64,000 bases of DNA, taken from the NCBI GenBank assembly GCA_934047225.1, contig OW203985.1, forward strand, positions 6,899,501-6,963,500, given 5' to 3'. Positions 11,431-22,839 of the stretch are shown here, piece by piece; the first letter of the stretch is position 1; each line of letters opens with the position of its first letter. The DNA is from Ypsolopha sequella. Its lineage: Eukaryota; Arthropoda; Insecta; Lepidoptera; Ypsolophidae. Position numbers and translations under genes: made by a program. The notes beneath the pieces are model-generated. The model was not told the DNA's origin. It made no database searches and saw only the letters and a list, made by a program, of their open reading frames with translations.

Positions 11431-11737
11431 CAAGCCAGGTGGTAGAGCTGATGCCGGACTCGACTGTGGAGGTACCACCATCTTACTTGGAGACCACCTC
11501 GAAGTAATTCGGGGGAGAATAAGAGGACAGCTCACAGGTAAAAAACAGGAGGCCCACCATGCCTGGGACTGATGGATGGGGTATATCCATCCCTAATAAC
11601 CGGTCATTATATGGAACAGACTGGTGACGGGCAGCGAGGGTTACGGCACCACGCGCACCAACCCGCCTCCCCAGCGTGTGTGATGACCGCTGGGAATGAC
11701 AAAGTCCTGGAAAGGCTTATGAGCAGTGGACGAACTA
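11431..11737 (+). repeat. LINE 3'-end segment, copy A
   Basis: Starts near GGTGGTAGAGCTGATGCCGG and runs through GAAGTAATTCGGGGGAGAAT, CAGCTCACAGG and GGAACAGACTGGTGACGGGC to GCAGTGGACGAACTA. The same order occurs in 43500-43868, and a short version in 37848-37932. The terminal CAGCAGTGGACG-type string is one I associate with 3' ends of lepidopteran non-LTR retrotransposons; the element name is not assignable. Confidence 0.65.
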
Positions 11738-11739
11738 AA

Positions 11740-12850
11740 AAAGAGAAAGAAAATGTGTGGAAAGTGTCGATGGTTTCTACGATTCAAGACGCTCACAAAA
11801 AAGGGGAAAAGTGAAAGCGAAGTGAATCATTAAACAGTCTGTCCAGGGACTTCCACAAAATTTACGGAAGTCGGCAACTTCCTGTAACAATTCTCCACAC
11901 AATCGAAACAATAATCTGAACACCCCCAAAATAGCTTCCAAGCAACTTCCGGTATTCATTACGAAGCTCAAACGATAAAGCCAACGAACAATTTGTGACT
12001 ATAAAGATGATTTATGAGGGTCATGCCCTTGGCCTTGATTTATGCACTGCGGGCCTCTGACAGTCCGCCAAGGCACAGGTCATGGCATGGATGAGAAGTT
12101 ACATAATCTGGTTTTACCGCAGCCCCTGCGTCGCGTGACCTTTGTACCGACTATCTAAACATAACTTTGATAGTGGAACTATGCGGCGATTCTGAAACTT
12201 GCAGACAGTTACGAATTCGGAATCAGGTGGATTTTAGGGGATAGTTTAATGGATATGCACCTTTTGATTTTCTTTAGTCTTTGAAATAGCGTAATAAGAG
12301 TGAATGAGGACAATAGGCATTTTGGTACCCGCTCCAATAGCAATCATTGTAGTGATCACATCATAAAATACAAAAAAGTTATTCTTGACAAACATTATCT
12401 AAATCGACATAACGCTACTTTATGTCGATTGCTCATAAGACATATTCATTTTGTTGATGCTTCATTTCATATTAAACCAATCACACTGTAAACTGGTATT
12501 TCTATAATTTTATATAGTCTTGTTTTTCTCGACTTAAAACTCATGGAACGTATTTTCTTCTATTTTGTAGTCTTCATTTGGCTTTACATAGAATTGTACT
12601 TATGACGCAATAAACAAAATTCGAATAACTGATAATGCGAGTGAAAAATATTGTCAGAATAGCCACCCCAAAAATGGAATTGTAATAAAATTGTTGCAGT
12701 TAAATATTGGAGATCGTTCAAATCGTGATTGCACATGCAATATTCTTTGAAATGATTAATTGGTATTTGCTTTGTATGAATGATACAAAGGCGGAAGAAT
12801 TTAATTACCCGTTTTATTGGATAAAGTTATTCATCATAAAAAAAACTATA
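11740..12850. other. Spacer with no supported gene
   Basis: No repeat shared with the rest of the window and no protein motif was recognised. The 63- and 64-codon ORFs have no supporting feature. Confidence 0.5.
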
Positions 12851-12856
12851 AATTAA

Positions 12857-13238
12857 TAGTAGTTTATGCTACAAGAGCGAAAAGGAATAAATTACGAGGA
12901 CGATTTAAAACACGAGCGTAGCGAGTGTTTTAAACGTAACCGAGTAATTTATTGCTCTTACGCCCGTGTATCATACTACGTTTTTCAATGCATATTGTGA
13001 GGAAATAAAACAAATATAATCTTGTGAACTTTAAATTATGATTGGCTCAAAGGAGAGCCGTTAAACAGTGAAAACAAAAATTAAACAATTATGGTACACA
13101 GGAAAGGTTGCAAGTTAGCTAACTTCTCGTAAATAAAAAAAATAAAAAAAATAATAAAGCCCTAGGGCAAAATAATCGACTTTTTGTTCGGTTTTGATGC
13201 ATAAAAAGTGGACCTTTACGAGCACTTGCATTGAAAAA
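12857..13238 (-). repeat. Family A repeat, copy 2
   Basis: Inverse of 8038-8431: starts TAGTAGTTTATGCTACAAGA, contains the hairpin with AACACGAGCGTAGCGAGTGT, and ends AGCACTTGCATTGAAAAA. Confidence 0.85.
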
Positions 13239-13372
13239 GCTACCTATTGACAATCCGCTTCTAAGAAACAATCTAGGAGATACAATTAGAGCCTAGGTAC
13301 AGATCGGAAATAAAGCCTCTGGCTTATCTAACCCTATCGCAAGAATCGACGTGCGATTGATTTACTTTTGGG

Positions 13373-13830
13373 GTGGTTTGTAACTTTATATCTGGAACAA
13401 TCGCTAAAGCCCTTGTGACCTCTAAAAGGAAGAATTCGGGGGCCGGTAATAAGCGCAGCGCAACGGAGGCTGTCAAAAAAAGGCAAATTTATTACAATAA
13501 AAATGTACTAATCACCATAATCACCAATCTGGTTCACAAAGTCGTGCATTTGCAAAGGCCTTTATATCTCTATGAGAAGTTAACTTGGTCTAGAGATTTT
13601 CACAATCGATTTACACGTAGGCGCTTCACCGATAAACTGATAATACCTAATCACAAAACAGCAGGCTTTAGTACGTAGTAATACTTTATATTCTCTGCTT
13701 TAGGGGTGGCTTCAAATACGCAGCCACCAAAATCTGGAATAATTTACCTCCACCCTTGCGCAAGCACGTTAGTTCAATTACATTTAAAAAACATTGTAAG
13801 TGTATTTTCTTAAATGCGCAAAAATTGTAT
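13373..13830 (+). pseudogene. Non-LTR retrotransposon RT C-terminus (CR1/Jockey-like) fragment
   Basis: The first frame (13373-13678) ends with an RT-tail pattern: RPLYLYEKLTWSRDFHNR, then RRRFTDKLIIPNHKTAGFS. After about 35-45 bp of non-matching sequence a second frame resumes with YAATKIWNNLPPPLRKHVSS and FKKHCKCIFLNAQKLY, then a stop. The IWNNLPPPLR / FKK segment is the typical end of LINE-encoded reverse transcriptases. No upstream palm domain is present, so this is a 5'-truncated, broken copy. AT-rich sequence to about 14240 (ending GGCAAATAAATACTTTTTC) is probably its 3' UTR. Clade assignment is tentative. Confidence 0.65.
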
Positions 13831-14239
13831 TAAATAAGTTGTGTTTATGTCCTGAATAGTAAAAAACTAATTATATTTCTGTACTATTATTATTTTTTTA
13901 TTACTTTTTATTTATTTTTTTCTCATGTAATCTATTGTAATGTATGATGTAAATTGTTCTGATTCGTGAATATTAATAATTTGTTGCATCAATTTGTAAA
14001 ATTGAAATTAATAATTTCAAATTACGTCTAATTTGATAGAAACATTGTAGTTAAATTTTAAACCTACCCGCAAGGAAGGAATATGTAATGTTTGTTTTAT
14101 TTGTAAAAAATGGGACAAACTGAAAACCAGCGCTGTCAGTTGCTTGCAACTAGCAGCATTTGCTGAGTTTGGCCCTTTTTGCCACTTTATTGAATTTTTT
14201 TTCTGTGCGTGTGTTTCTTTTTTGTGGCAAATAAATACT

Positions 14240-15715
14240 TTTTCACTTCACTTTCACATGTTAAAACTACATACTTACATACTCACGCCTGTCTTCCAGA
14301 GCAGCTATTTAAGCAGCACTATGTATCTATTATGCACTGCATTTATTTATTTACATATTATTTCTACTACTATTACTCATAATTTTTATAGCACACCGTG
14401 CGTAAAATGACCACTTTATGCACGCTGCGCGTGCGTAAAGTCGGCATTTTCCGCACTTGTGCTATAAAAAATTATACGAAACTCGTGCGAGAAACTTTTT
14501 CTCGTCAGAAAACGTTTCATCGCTCTCGTATCGTCATGTACTAATATTATTGCATACCTATTATTGTTTATTAAATATGTAAAAGAAATTGTATCAAACA
14601 CAGTAATATCATTCTGTATGAGTATGCTGTATGAGTGGTATGCTGTCATTTTCTGAGGAGTTCCACTACGAATCTCTGAAGATCTTCATTAGATCATGGT
14701 CACTCCAAAAACATGACCTATAGGGAAGCAAACATTTCCGAACAAAAAAAAAATTGGTTCAGAAATGACGGAGTTATGCAGTAACATACACAAAAAAATA
14801 GAGTTGAATTGATAAACTCCTCCTTTTTTTAAGAAACAGGAAGAAAGAAGTTAGCAAGTGTTATTTCAGTACTATCGGTCAGTATTATGTATAATTATTT
14901 TAAAATTTACAGTTGAAGTCGGTTACTATTTTTTTGGTAAAATTATATTTTATGTGATGAACAGAAAATCACTTGTACTATCCCACAAATTTTATTTTAT
15001 GTAAATATATTATAAATATTAAATTTACGAGGGGCACTAAAAAAACAGGACCAAGTGTTCAAGTAGTATTCTACAAATATAAATTTTCACGGCCTATGTG
15101 AAGTGGTGACCAAATCTCTTTAAATAAATTGATAAATTCCTTGCATAATTTTAACGAATTTTTACGTTTTCTTCTGGCGTATTGAAATAACGCCGTTAGT
15201 GGAACACTAAAAGTAAACTAAAACTTAAAGTTTCTAAAACGTTCTTCGACTTTACGGCAAAGTCTAACAATACTATAATCAAAGCCCTTTACACTTTGTA
15301 AGGCAACTATAAAATAAGCTCTGCTCGATCAATATCATTTCAGGAGTTCATAAAAATTCCAAATAACGGCTCCTTCCTTCAACAGTTACTTTAACCGGCC
15401 TCGAAGGTAATTCCCGCTAATCGAAATGTGAATTGTCGAATCGATATGAAAGCTATAAATAGCTCGGAATGCTAGACCCATTAAAAGCTTCACTTTATTA
15501 TAGGGTAAAGCTTTTATTTCAAAACAATAGAATCGATTGTCCTTTGGCATATTTGTTTGTTTCTTGGCATATTTGTTTGGGTAGAGTTGGAAAATAAATA
15601 ATCGAATGTGTTACCTTGGCCTGCATAAAATAGCATATTGCGACCTTCATCAACCCAAATAAAAATTGCAATTGAATTGTGTCAACAGTGAGTTGACATT
15701 AAAGCCGATTCTGAA
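14240..15715. other. Spacer with no supported gene
   Basis: Contains CATACTCACGCCTGTCT near 14278, a string repeated near 20748, suggesting a retroposon fragment. Otherwise AT-rich with no motif and no convincing inverted repeat. Confidence 0.45.
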
Positions 15716-15719
15716 ATGA

Positions 15720-16126
15720 AATGAAATTTATTGTGTTAAAACATGGGTTTGGGCACATTTAGCGGTTGTTGTTGCTTAAATCTAGATCCCCATGTTTTAC
15801 CTTTTCAGGTGTGTACACATACCTACATATTTTTAGGCATATAAAACTAATATGCACTATTAAGACTAGGCCTATATTTATTCTTAAGTTTATATTCACT
15901 ATGCCTTAAAGTCTAAATATTCTTTAATGGAATAGAAACAGTTGTCTACAAGATATTTACATGTATGTTTCCTATAACTATTGGGTGGTTTTTCTTTAAA
16001 TACATCAGGTAGCTTATTATATATATTTATGCACATAATGTAACTATTTTTTGATGTTAGAGTTAGCCTTATGTAAGGCTGGTGTAATTTATTTTGATGT
16101 TGTGAGCGTAACATACGTTTAGACAT
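15720..16126 (-). pseudogene. LINE reverse-transcriptase C-terminus plus 3' UTR
   Basis: The 75-codon minus-strand ORF (15899-16126) reads RLTLTSKNSYIMCINIYNKL, then CFYSIKEYLDF before the stop. The YNKLP / FYSI.EYL pattern is the usual C-terminal end of a group of insect LINE polymerases. The following 180 bp ends in AATAAATTTCATTTCATTTC, a retroposon-style 3' tail. The catalytic domain is absent, so the copy is 5'-truncated. A related C-terminus is at 35970-36141 on the other strand. Confidence 0.65.
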
Positions 16127-16377
16127 AAATGTTTATTTATCATATACAAGGTTTTAATAACAGTTTTAGTGCTGTCAAAACCTAAATTTTTTCAAAGTAA
16201 TTCTTCGTAGCTTCTGTTCTTAACACTTATGAACTATTTTGCATTGAAGAATTTTGACTGCACTAAAATTAATTATAAAGCCTTCAGAATCAGTTTTGTT
16301 ATAATTGTAAAGGTGCCTATTTTCAGCGTCATCCGAAAATGATTCTATTGATAAAATTATTTCTCTTAATTACAATT

Positions 16378-16425
16378 GGTTATTTCAAAAAAATAACCAA
16401 TTTCAAAAAAATAACCAATTTCACT
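16378..16425. repeat. Short tandem repeat
   Basis: Repeats of AACCAATTTCAAAAAAAT-type units (about 19 bp, two and a half copies). Confidence 0.75.
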
Positions 16426-16743
16426 GAATTTTAGTCTTTTAGCTTGACTTTGAACAATATTTTCGTGCTGTTTCTTATACGCGAGAATAATCTTATACAT
16501 TTGAGTTGTTCTTTATAGTTTAACTAAAAGTCTTTTTTTTTCATAATTTTTAAACGCACCGTATAGGATGAATATGGTCACTTTAAATCTATGTATAAGT
16601 ATTTTAAGCACAGGTTGAATTTTCGATGAGATTATGACCTAACATCATTGACGGATATATGGGCGCCATGGCCCCCCTAAAACGCCCAAGAATTCCATAT
16701 ACTTGACTATTTGATTCGGCTTTACGATTCCCTTTAGGTGTAA

Positions 16744-17124
16744 TTGTACAGAGCATTGTTATACGAGGTATTATCCTTGGTATTATATTATATTGCCAAA
16801 AGCACTGTATTCTGTGATGAAGCCCCATTTCTGCGGACTATCAAGCGCTGGTATTTAGAATTCCAGCGAAGACATACCAGTCTTAGAGAAAAATCTCCTG
16901 AAAGACGCCCAAAATCCGCCTTCACTGAAGATAACATCGTTTTTGTGCGACAACTAATCCTCGAAGATCGTCATGTGACATATCGCGATATAGGACCGTT
17001 ATTAGGCATTTCAGAGACAACTATTCAGAAGATCTTGCATGAGGCACTTGGTGTGATAAAGCTAGTTTCCCGTTGGATCCCGCATTTGCTTTCCGACAAT
17101 CATAAGGCGCATCAGGGGATCTAA
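16744..17124 (+). pseudogene. mariner transposase N-terminal fragment
   Basis: From about codon 20 the reading matches the DNA-binding half of a mariner transposase: FLRTIKRWYLEFQRRHTSL (first helix-turn-helix region), SPERRPKSAFTEDNI (linker with the GRP-like element), then RQLILEDRHVTYRDIGPLLG, SETTIQKILHEALGV and SRWIPHLL. Family members continue for about 200 more residues carrying the D,D34D catalytic core. Here the frame stops right after SRWIPHLLSDNHKAHQGI and no catalytic residues follow. It is a truncated, inactive copy. Inverted terminal repeats were not identified. Confidence 0.75.
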
Positions 17125-17281
17125 AAAGGACGACTTGGGTGAATCATAAAATTATTTGAAAGTAGGATAGAGTCAGAGTTTTTTCACGCGTGCAAAAGAG
17201 ACGGCATTAGAACAGAATCATTACGTGATTCATCCAAAGCGGCCTTTTTAGAGGACCAGATGGTGTAAGAAAACTCTTTAA

Positions 17282-17702
17282 GTCGCTTTTATCCCAGAAG
17301 AGTGACTCTCTGTCTTTTTCTTTACGTGTAAGGAGTAAAGAAAATAACCACACTTTTGTACTTGTTCGTTGTTTTTGTCGGTTTTTAAATTGTTTAAAAA
17401 TAAGTGATATGTTTATTAAAACCCACTTACGTGGTCGACCTAGAAAATTTAACGAGCAATATTACCAAATATATTTCGTTAATAAAAAAGTGGAACTATG
17501 GAAATGGCATGATTTGAAAGGTCTTATTACATGCTGTGTTCGTGAATTATTTCTATCGAGCAAAGTTTAACTGATCGTGTAACACTTGCGTGGAAGACCT
17601 AGATAAAGGTTCGAACTATATTGCGTATTTTTTTTAAAGTTTTTGACGATATTTGAAAGTTCTATTTGACTTTGAAATTACTGATTTTGGGATAAGAGCG
17701 CC
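17282..17702. mobile_element. TTAA-flanked MITE (piggyBac-type), copy 1
   Basis: Ends GTCGCTTTTATCCCAGAAG and GGGATAAGAGCGCC are imperfect inverted repeats, with TTAA on both sides (17278-17281 and 17703-17706). The interior is about 95% alike by eye to 21012-21436. TTAA duplication is the hallmark of piggyBac transposition. There is no transposase. Confidence 0.85.
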
Positions 17703-17714
17703 TTAAAGGTTTAA

Positions 17715-18065
17715 CCGGTCGGCCACAGTCTCCACAGGGACAGGCACGCAAAGCGGTTCTTCTTGCGACGACGCCGGCGGAGAGAACAAATGTATGAAGT
17801 TGTATAGTTGGCTCGCGCTTCTTGTCCGGCTTCGAGTGACTTGCGCTCTCGGGACGGCGGTGTTCGGGGAGGCGGGTGGTTGAAACAGTGATCGAGCGCA
17901 CACAGGACGAACCTAGTGTCGGGCGCTTTAAGCGAGCGAGCGCGCTATACATCCGGTGCGCTCGAAGGCGCCGACGAGTGTCGTGGCAGGGCAAAGCCTG
18001 TCGCAAAAACCGCCTGGAAGCGCAGCAAGAAGCGCCGCCAGAAGCCTGAAGCTGTGGCCCTGGCG
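17715..18065. mobile_element. GC-rich MITE with TAA duplication, copy 1
   Basis: Flanked by TAA at 17712-17714 and 18066-18068. The ends contain GGCCACAG / CTGTGGCC followed inward by CTTCAGGCTTC-type sequence. It is an inverted copy of 29382-29745. A 3-bp TAA duplication with GC-rich inverted ends suggests a PIF/Harbinger-type non-autonomous element. The arginine-rich ORFs across it are products of GC composition. Confidence 0.8.
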
Positions 18066-18354
18066 TAAAGGAGAGTCAAATCACGTCTGATGAATCAGAC
18101 TAAAGTTGTTCGCTCTCGAAGCATTTCAAATGAGATGGTGGCTACATTCGTGGTGAAAACCGGTCATGTTTACATTTCTACTGATAAAGGTTACATAGAA
18201 GTTACAAAGGTAATAATAATTCATGGCCATGAATTCCTATAGACGTCACGAACGATTGTTTAAAAGAAAAATAACAAGAAAGCTTTGGTTAGAATTGTGT
18301 AGCGTATAAAATTTTAGTACATAGAAAAACAACAGTTGGCGCTGTTCATTATTA

Positions 18355-18540
18355 GAATGAGTATTTTTGTCAATGATAATATGATAATCTGTAAGTAGAT
18401 TCAAAAAAGTTTCTCTAATATCCAACTTATCAAGTTTACGAAGGAGGGTGGGAATGGAGACGGTATCAAATGCCTTTTTCAGGTCTAAGAATACACATAA
18501 AGATTTATTCTTTTCATCAATATGTTTAGTTATTGGTCCG
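18355..18540 (-). pseudogene. LINE reverse-transcriptase palm fragment
   Basis: A 62-codon open minus-strand frame, too short to stand out by length, contains CVFLDLKKAFDTVSIPTLLR. The FLDLKKAFDTV motif holds the first catalytic Asp of non-LTR reverse transcriptase (palm motif A), and KLDKLDIRETFLNLLTDY continues the family pattern. No YxDD region follows. It is an isolated internal fragment with nothing LINE-like on either side. Confidence 0.75.
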
Positions 18541-18887
18541 TTTTTAACACTCTAGGTACGGACCCTAAGAATGGGGAAAAACGACTGTTTATTTAGAAAA
18601 TATTCTTTATGGCAACATTTAATTAAGATTATTTGATCGGTTTGGTTCTTAAATCGTAGGGCGGATGTACAAAATTTGTTTGTTATTTTCACTAAGTGCA
18701 AAAGAAGCTATTTTGATCAAAAATTTTAAGCCACATTTTATCAGGATTGCAATACGACATTACTTCTGTCGTCGTTCAAAAGCAATAAGAAACAGATTTT
18801 TCTTTGTAATAGTTGTTCAACATAACAGAATCAGTAAATATTACCACGCTATTTATGTTAAAAATTTTGGAATGCAATAATAATTTT

Positions 18888-19812
18888 TATACTACACCTG
18901 CTCGGAAAGTACCTTCTTTCTTTGTTGAAAACGATGCAGAAAATAGGTCATTACTGTCATACAAATATGCGGGCGGCAAAAGTGTATGAAAATTCATTGT
19001 TAACGTGCTTGAGCGGGCAGAAAAAGTATATGCAAATCCATTGTTAACGTGCTGTTTTTTTTTTTAAATAACATAAAGAATGAGCAAGTGGCCAAGTGGC
19101 CAGTATTATTTTGCGAACTCGTACATAAAACTCGAAAAATGATACTGGCCACTTGCTTTTCCTACACATAATAAAAAATAAGAAGGAAATAAAAGGTTGG
19201 AAAAAAGGCGCGAAGACGTGATGGCGTCGTTTTTTTGTTTTATTGAAAAAACATTGCATTTTGGGTGTTTTGATCAACAATAGTGAAAGGATATTGTGAA
19301 TTAAAATCGCCGTAACCTGTGTAGTGTGTTGTTCAATGGAACAAAAGTGCGGGCTGTGCCTTTTCGTGTGTTTTTTCTAACCCTGTTGTATTTGCGTTAT
19401 AAGGCTATCATAATAGCGGAAACGACAGGACAGTGACTTACACAGGACATACCTTTCAGATGATCCTCAACAGAAGAGGATAGTGCATATAAACATAAAA
19501 AACTATAACGTCAAACATGGCTGTATGGGCTAAGATCCCTTTGCCTTTCCACTTAGTGGGAAAATGAAAAAAAAAAAAAGGAAATAAAAAGTGACAATCG
19601 CACGCGAGTCAGTCGGTTTCTTTTATTGTATCTTGATTAAAAGTAAAATGATACTATTTCCTCGCAGGTGTAGTATAAAGCACTATGTATCACTCGGGAG
19701 AAAGTGCGATTCCCAACTCGTGTGTATTGAGGCCCTTGGCTTCGCCTCGGGCCTCAAACTACACCCTCGTTGGTAATCTTCCCCTTTCTTCCCTCGGTGA
19801 ACAATGTACTAT
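18888..19812 (+). repeat. 925-bp repeat, copy 2
   Basis: Same start, end and order as 10421-11345, in the same orientation 8.5 kb downstream. The surroundings differ on both sides, so this is two insertions or a dispersed duplication, not a simple tandem duplication. Confidence 0.85.
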
Positions 19813-21007
19813 TATTTTCTAAACCCAAAATGCCAAAACTTTATCACAGCTTTACAATTTAAATTGTATTGAACCCGTTAGGAAACTCAATTTTCAGCAA
19901 AGAAATTTGTTTCGACGTTAGTATATTGCTATAACGTTCATTGATTTTCAGATAGGTATTTTTAGGGTTCCATTCTACTGCTTTTACGTGTAATTTAGTA
20001 TACTATTATTTTACAATTATAGTATTGGAATCTTCTTCACGAACCGAACAAACCGATGGTCCAATAAACTATAACTACTTAGTTTTATTTAACCCTTAAA
20101 TGCATGAGATTTTATTTTTGTATGAAATTGAAAACAGTGATAGAAAAATACTAAAAAAATATGAAAAAAATTATAAAAAAAATATTTCTTGATTGAAAGG
20201 GGGGTTTTACAAGTAAAAACAAGAAAAAAAAAACAAATTTAATTTACGATAAAAAAATTATTTTTTAGTTTTTCTTTTTTTTTATTGGGTACTTGTAAAG
20301 CTGAACTTTTTGTGATTTTAATTTAAAAAAACTATAAAAATATATGCAAGCAGAATATTTATTATATTTTTTTCTCCAAAAGCTCTCTTCAACGATTTTC
20401 CCGCCAAAATGCGAGAAAAAACAAAAAAAAACAAAGGATAGCTGTAGATAAGATACTTTACAAGAATTTTTAGTAAACTAACAAGCTAAAATTTCACGTA
20501 TTTTTACATAATATAATTATACATAATATATAATATACAGCCTTTTTAAAAAACTGAAAAAAATAAATGATCTCACAATTGTAAGCTGTACTTGTACTCA
20601 ATATTATTTACCAGCATTTCGTCTATGATACCAGTAACTGTTATAAAAGTCAACTGAGTCATGGGATAACTTCACTATCGGTAAGTGTGGTGTGAGATAG
20701 GGGGAGCTTACCTCTCCAATTTTTTTCATACATACATATACATATATACTCACGCCTGTCTACCGGGTACTTTTGACATTGTGTATTGTTATAATATTTT
20801 ATAGATTGTATTTAGAGCAAGTATTGACATACATTTTTTATTTTGTTATTAAAGTTGTATAATTATTTGTATGTTCTATGACACTCTACTTTCATTCATC
20901 CTCTCTTTAAGTCACCGAAGCATTCCTTTTTCTATTCTAATTCACTACATCTTGTTTCAGGCCGCAACGATCCCGTATGTCGATATTTTTCACTTTGTCA
21001 TTCAATA
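19813..21007. other. AT-rich spacer
   Basis: Poly-A and poly-T runs and TATA-type low complexity, with no gene or shared repeat apart from the CACGCCTGTCT string near 20751. Confidence 0.5.
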
Positions 21008-21011
21008 TTAA

Positions 21012-21436
21012 GGCGCTCTTATCCCAAAAGAGTGACTCTCTGTCTTTTTCTTTAAGTGTGAGGAGTAAAGAAAATAACCACACTTTTGTACTTTTTCGTT
21101 GTTTTTATCGGTTTTTAAATTGTTTAAAAATAAGGGATATGTTTATTAAAACCCACTTACGTGGTCGACCTAGAAAATTTAAAGAGCAATATTACCAGAT
21201 ATGTTTCGTTAATAAAAGAGTGGAATTATGGAAATGGCATGATTTGAAAGGTCTTATTACGTGCTGTGTTCGTGAATTATTTCTATCGAGCAAAGTTCAT
21301 CTGATCGTGTAACACATGCGTGGAAGACCTAGATAAAGGTTTGAACTATATTGCGTATTTTTTTTTTTTGAAGTTTGACACGATATTTGAAAGTTCTATT
21401 TGACTTTAAAATTACTGATTTTGGGATAAGAGCGCC
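21012..21436. mobile_element. TTAA-flanked MITE (piggyBac-type), copy 2
   Basis: Flanked by TTAA (21008-21011 and 21437-21440). The terminal inverted repeats GGCGCTCTTATCCCAAAA and its exact inverse are perfect, so this is the better-preserved copy of 17282-17702. An open frame (20977-21312) crosses its left end and has no motif. Confidence 0.9.
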
Positions 21437-22067
21437 TTAAACCACACATACTTAATAAGGAACGCATTTCCACTGCATTAACTCCATTATGTAATTGTTT
21501 TTTTTTACTTGTATTTAAACGTACTGATTAAAAGCTTGAGTACCACACATATGGGCTGTTACAAAAATGTAATTTTTATATATTACATCAGCTTTGTGGA
21601 CGATATAGTCCTCCTCTCCTAAAACTATTAGGTATTTGTGAAGAGTATGCCAGAACTCATGTTATGTGCTGGTATAACTCAAAAACCCGGTCAAGTGCGA
21701 GTGTGACTCGTGCCCTGAGGGTTCCCATACAACATTACAAACTTATGAAACTACTACACTACAAAATGTATGAAACAAACTTGCAAAATTAAGTTGCTCG
21801 AATGTTCGGGGACGTAAACCTAAAACTACATTATAAATCGCCGTTTTCAGTATTTTTTATTTAAATACAGTGTATGGTACATTCCTTCTTCACTTCAGTG
21901 AAGGAAAGGCCTATGCTCTCGAGCAGAGCAAAACACAAAGACATGTGTTGAAAATGTACCTATGTGAAATTTATTTGGTATCAGAATTAACTATAAAATT
22001 ATTGTGTTGTTTGTTTAATAAGGTAGTTTATATATATATACACTAAATAAAATAAAATGCTAGTTAC

Positions 22068-22113
22068 TGTAAGATATATTTCGGGCCCTATTCTGGGTCC
22101 GGCATCAGTCACA
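22068..22113 (-). ncRNA. Hammerhead-ribozyme-like motif 2
   Basis: Minus strand: TGTGA, CTGATGC, a GGACCC/GGGCCC hairpin with one mismatch, GAAATATATC and TTACA. Stem I (TGTGA with TTACA) can form with one wobble. The core has one change (CTGATGC for CTGATGA) and an extra C before the hairpin. It lies downstream, in reading direction, of the Penelope fragment at 22221-22837. Confidence 0.45.
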
Positions 22114-22220
22114 ATAAAATTGTCAAAAAAAAAGAAAAAAAATCTAACCTAAAAAAGTGTTTTACTGATTTACTGGCTATGACAAAAATCTAACTTTAAA
22201 CTCTCGCGTTTTGTACACAT

Positions 22221-22837
22221 TATAATATATATAATCGGGTCTACCGCGATCAATTTTTACCTTTTTACGAAAAGGGGACGCCCGACGTTTCGAGACAGTT
22301 GCATGTCTCGTGGTCTACGGGAAACTGGCAAGTATGGCGAGGCGCAGTGATGAGATGCAGGTGACGACCGAAGTATTTTCCTTGTACCCGCAAAAACACT
22401 TTAGTCTTTAAAATTAATTGTTATCTTATTCACGCACGGCACACAACACTCACAGTATCCGGAGATGCACTAAGAGAAGAAACCCGCGATTTAAATTTCC
22501 CGATGACTGGACTCCATGTGGGAGACAATTTGAAACCATCTTCCCTATTGAAATTATTTGGATGTTTCTTGATTTCAATCGCTTCACGCACAATTCTAGG
22601 GTAGTAATGGCGATCGGTGGAGAGAATTTTCGGGTTATGCAGTTCTATCCAGTGGTTGGTCCCGGATTCTAAAAGATGTTCTGCTATCGCTGATTTGTAC
22701 ATCTGCCGGTTTTTCACAGCTGCTATGTGTTCCTTGACCCTTTCCTGTACGCTACGTTTTGTTTGGCCAATGTAGGAACTTCCCTTTTCGTAAAAAGGTA
22801 AAAATTGATCGCGGTAGACCCGATTATATATATTATA
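22221..22837 (-). mobile_element. Penelope-like element fragment with GIY-YIG endonuclease end and inverted arms
   Basis: The minus-strand ORF (22430-22864) matches the C-terminal GIY-YIG endonuclease and tail of Penelope-like retroelements: SYIGQTKRSVQERVKEH (second Tyr and catalytic-type Arg), AIAEHLLESG, then VREAIEIKKHPNNFNREDG and LSPTWSPVIG. The first GIY half and the whole reverse transcriptase are missing, so it is a severe 5' truncation. The fragment is bracketed by 56-bp perfect inverted arms (22221-22276 and 22782-22837, ATCGGGTCTACCGCGATCAA...). The downstream arm is followed by a CGACGTTTCGAGACAG stem-loop at about 22285-22325. Penelope copies are known for such terminal inversions. 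It is dead as a gene. Confidence 0.75.
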
Positions 22838-22839
22838 AT

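Noticed and set aside
13690..13726. Possible mini-intron inside the LINE fragment (GT...TTTAG)
   Set aside because: Far too short for an insect intron and in a truncated retrotransposon; more likely an indel.
20977..21312. 111-codon ORF
   Set aside because: It crosses the left boundary of a TTAA-flanked MITE, has no motif and is frameshifted in the sister copy.
22276..22350. Second hammerhead candidate inside the Penelope fragment (GAGACA/TGTCTC stem followed by GAAACGTC)
   Set aside because: The stem and GAAA are present on the minus strand but the required CTGATGA string before the stem is absent (GACCAC instead); kept only as a structural element of the retroelement.
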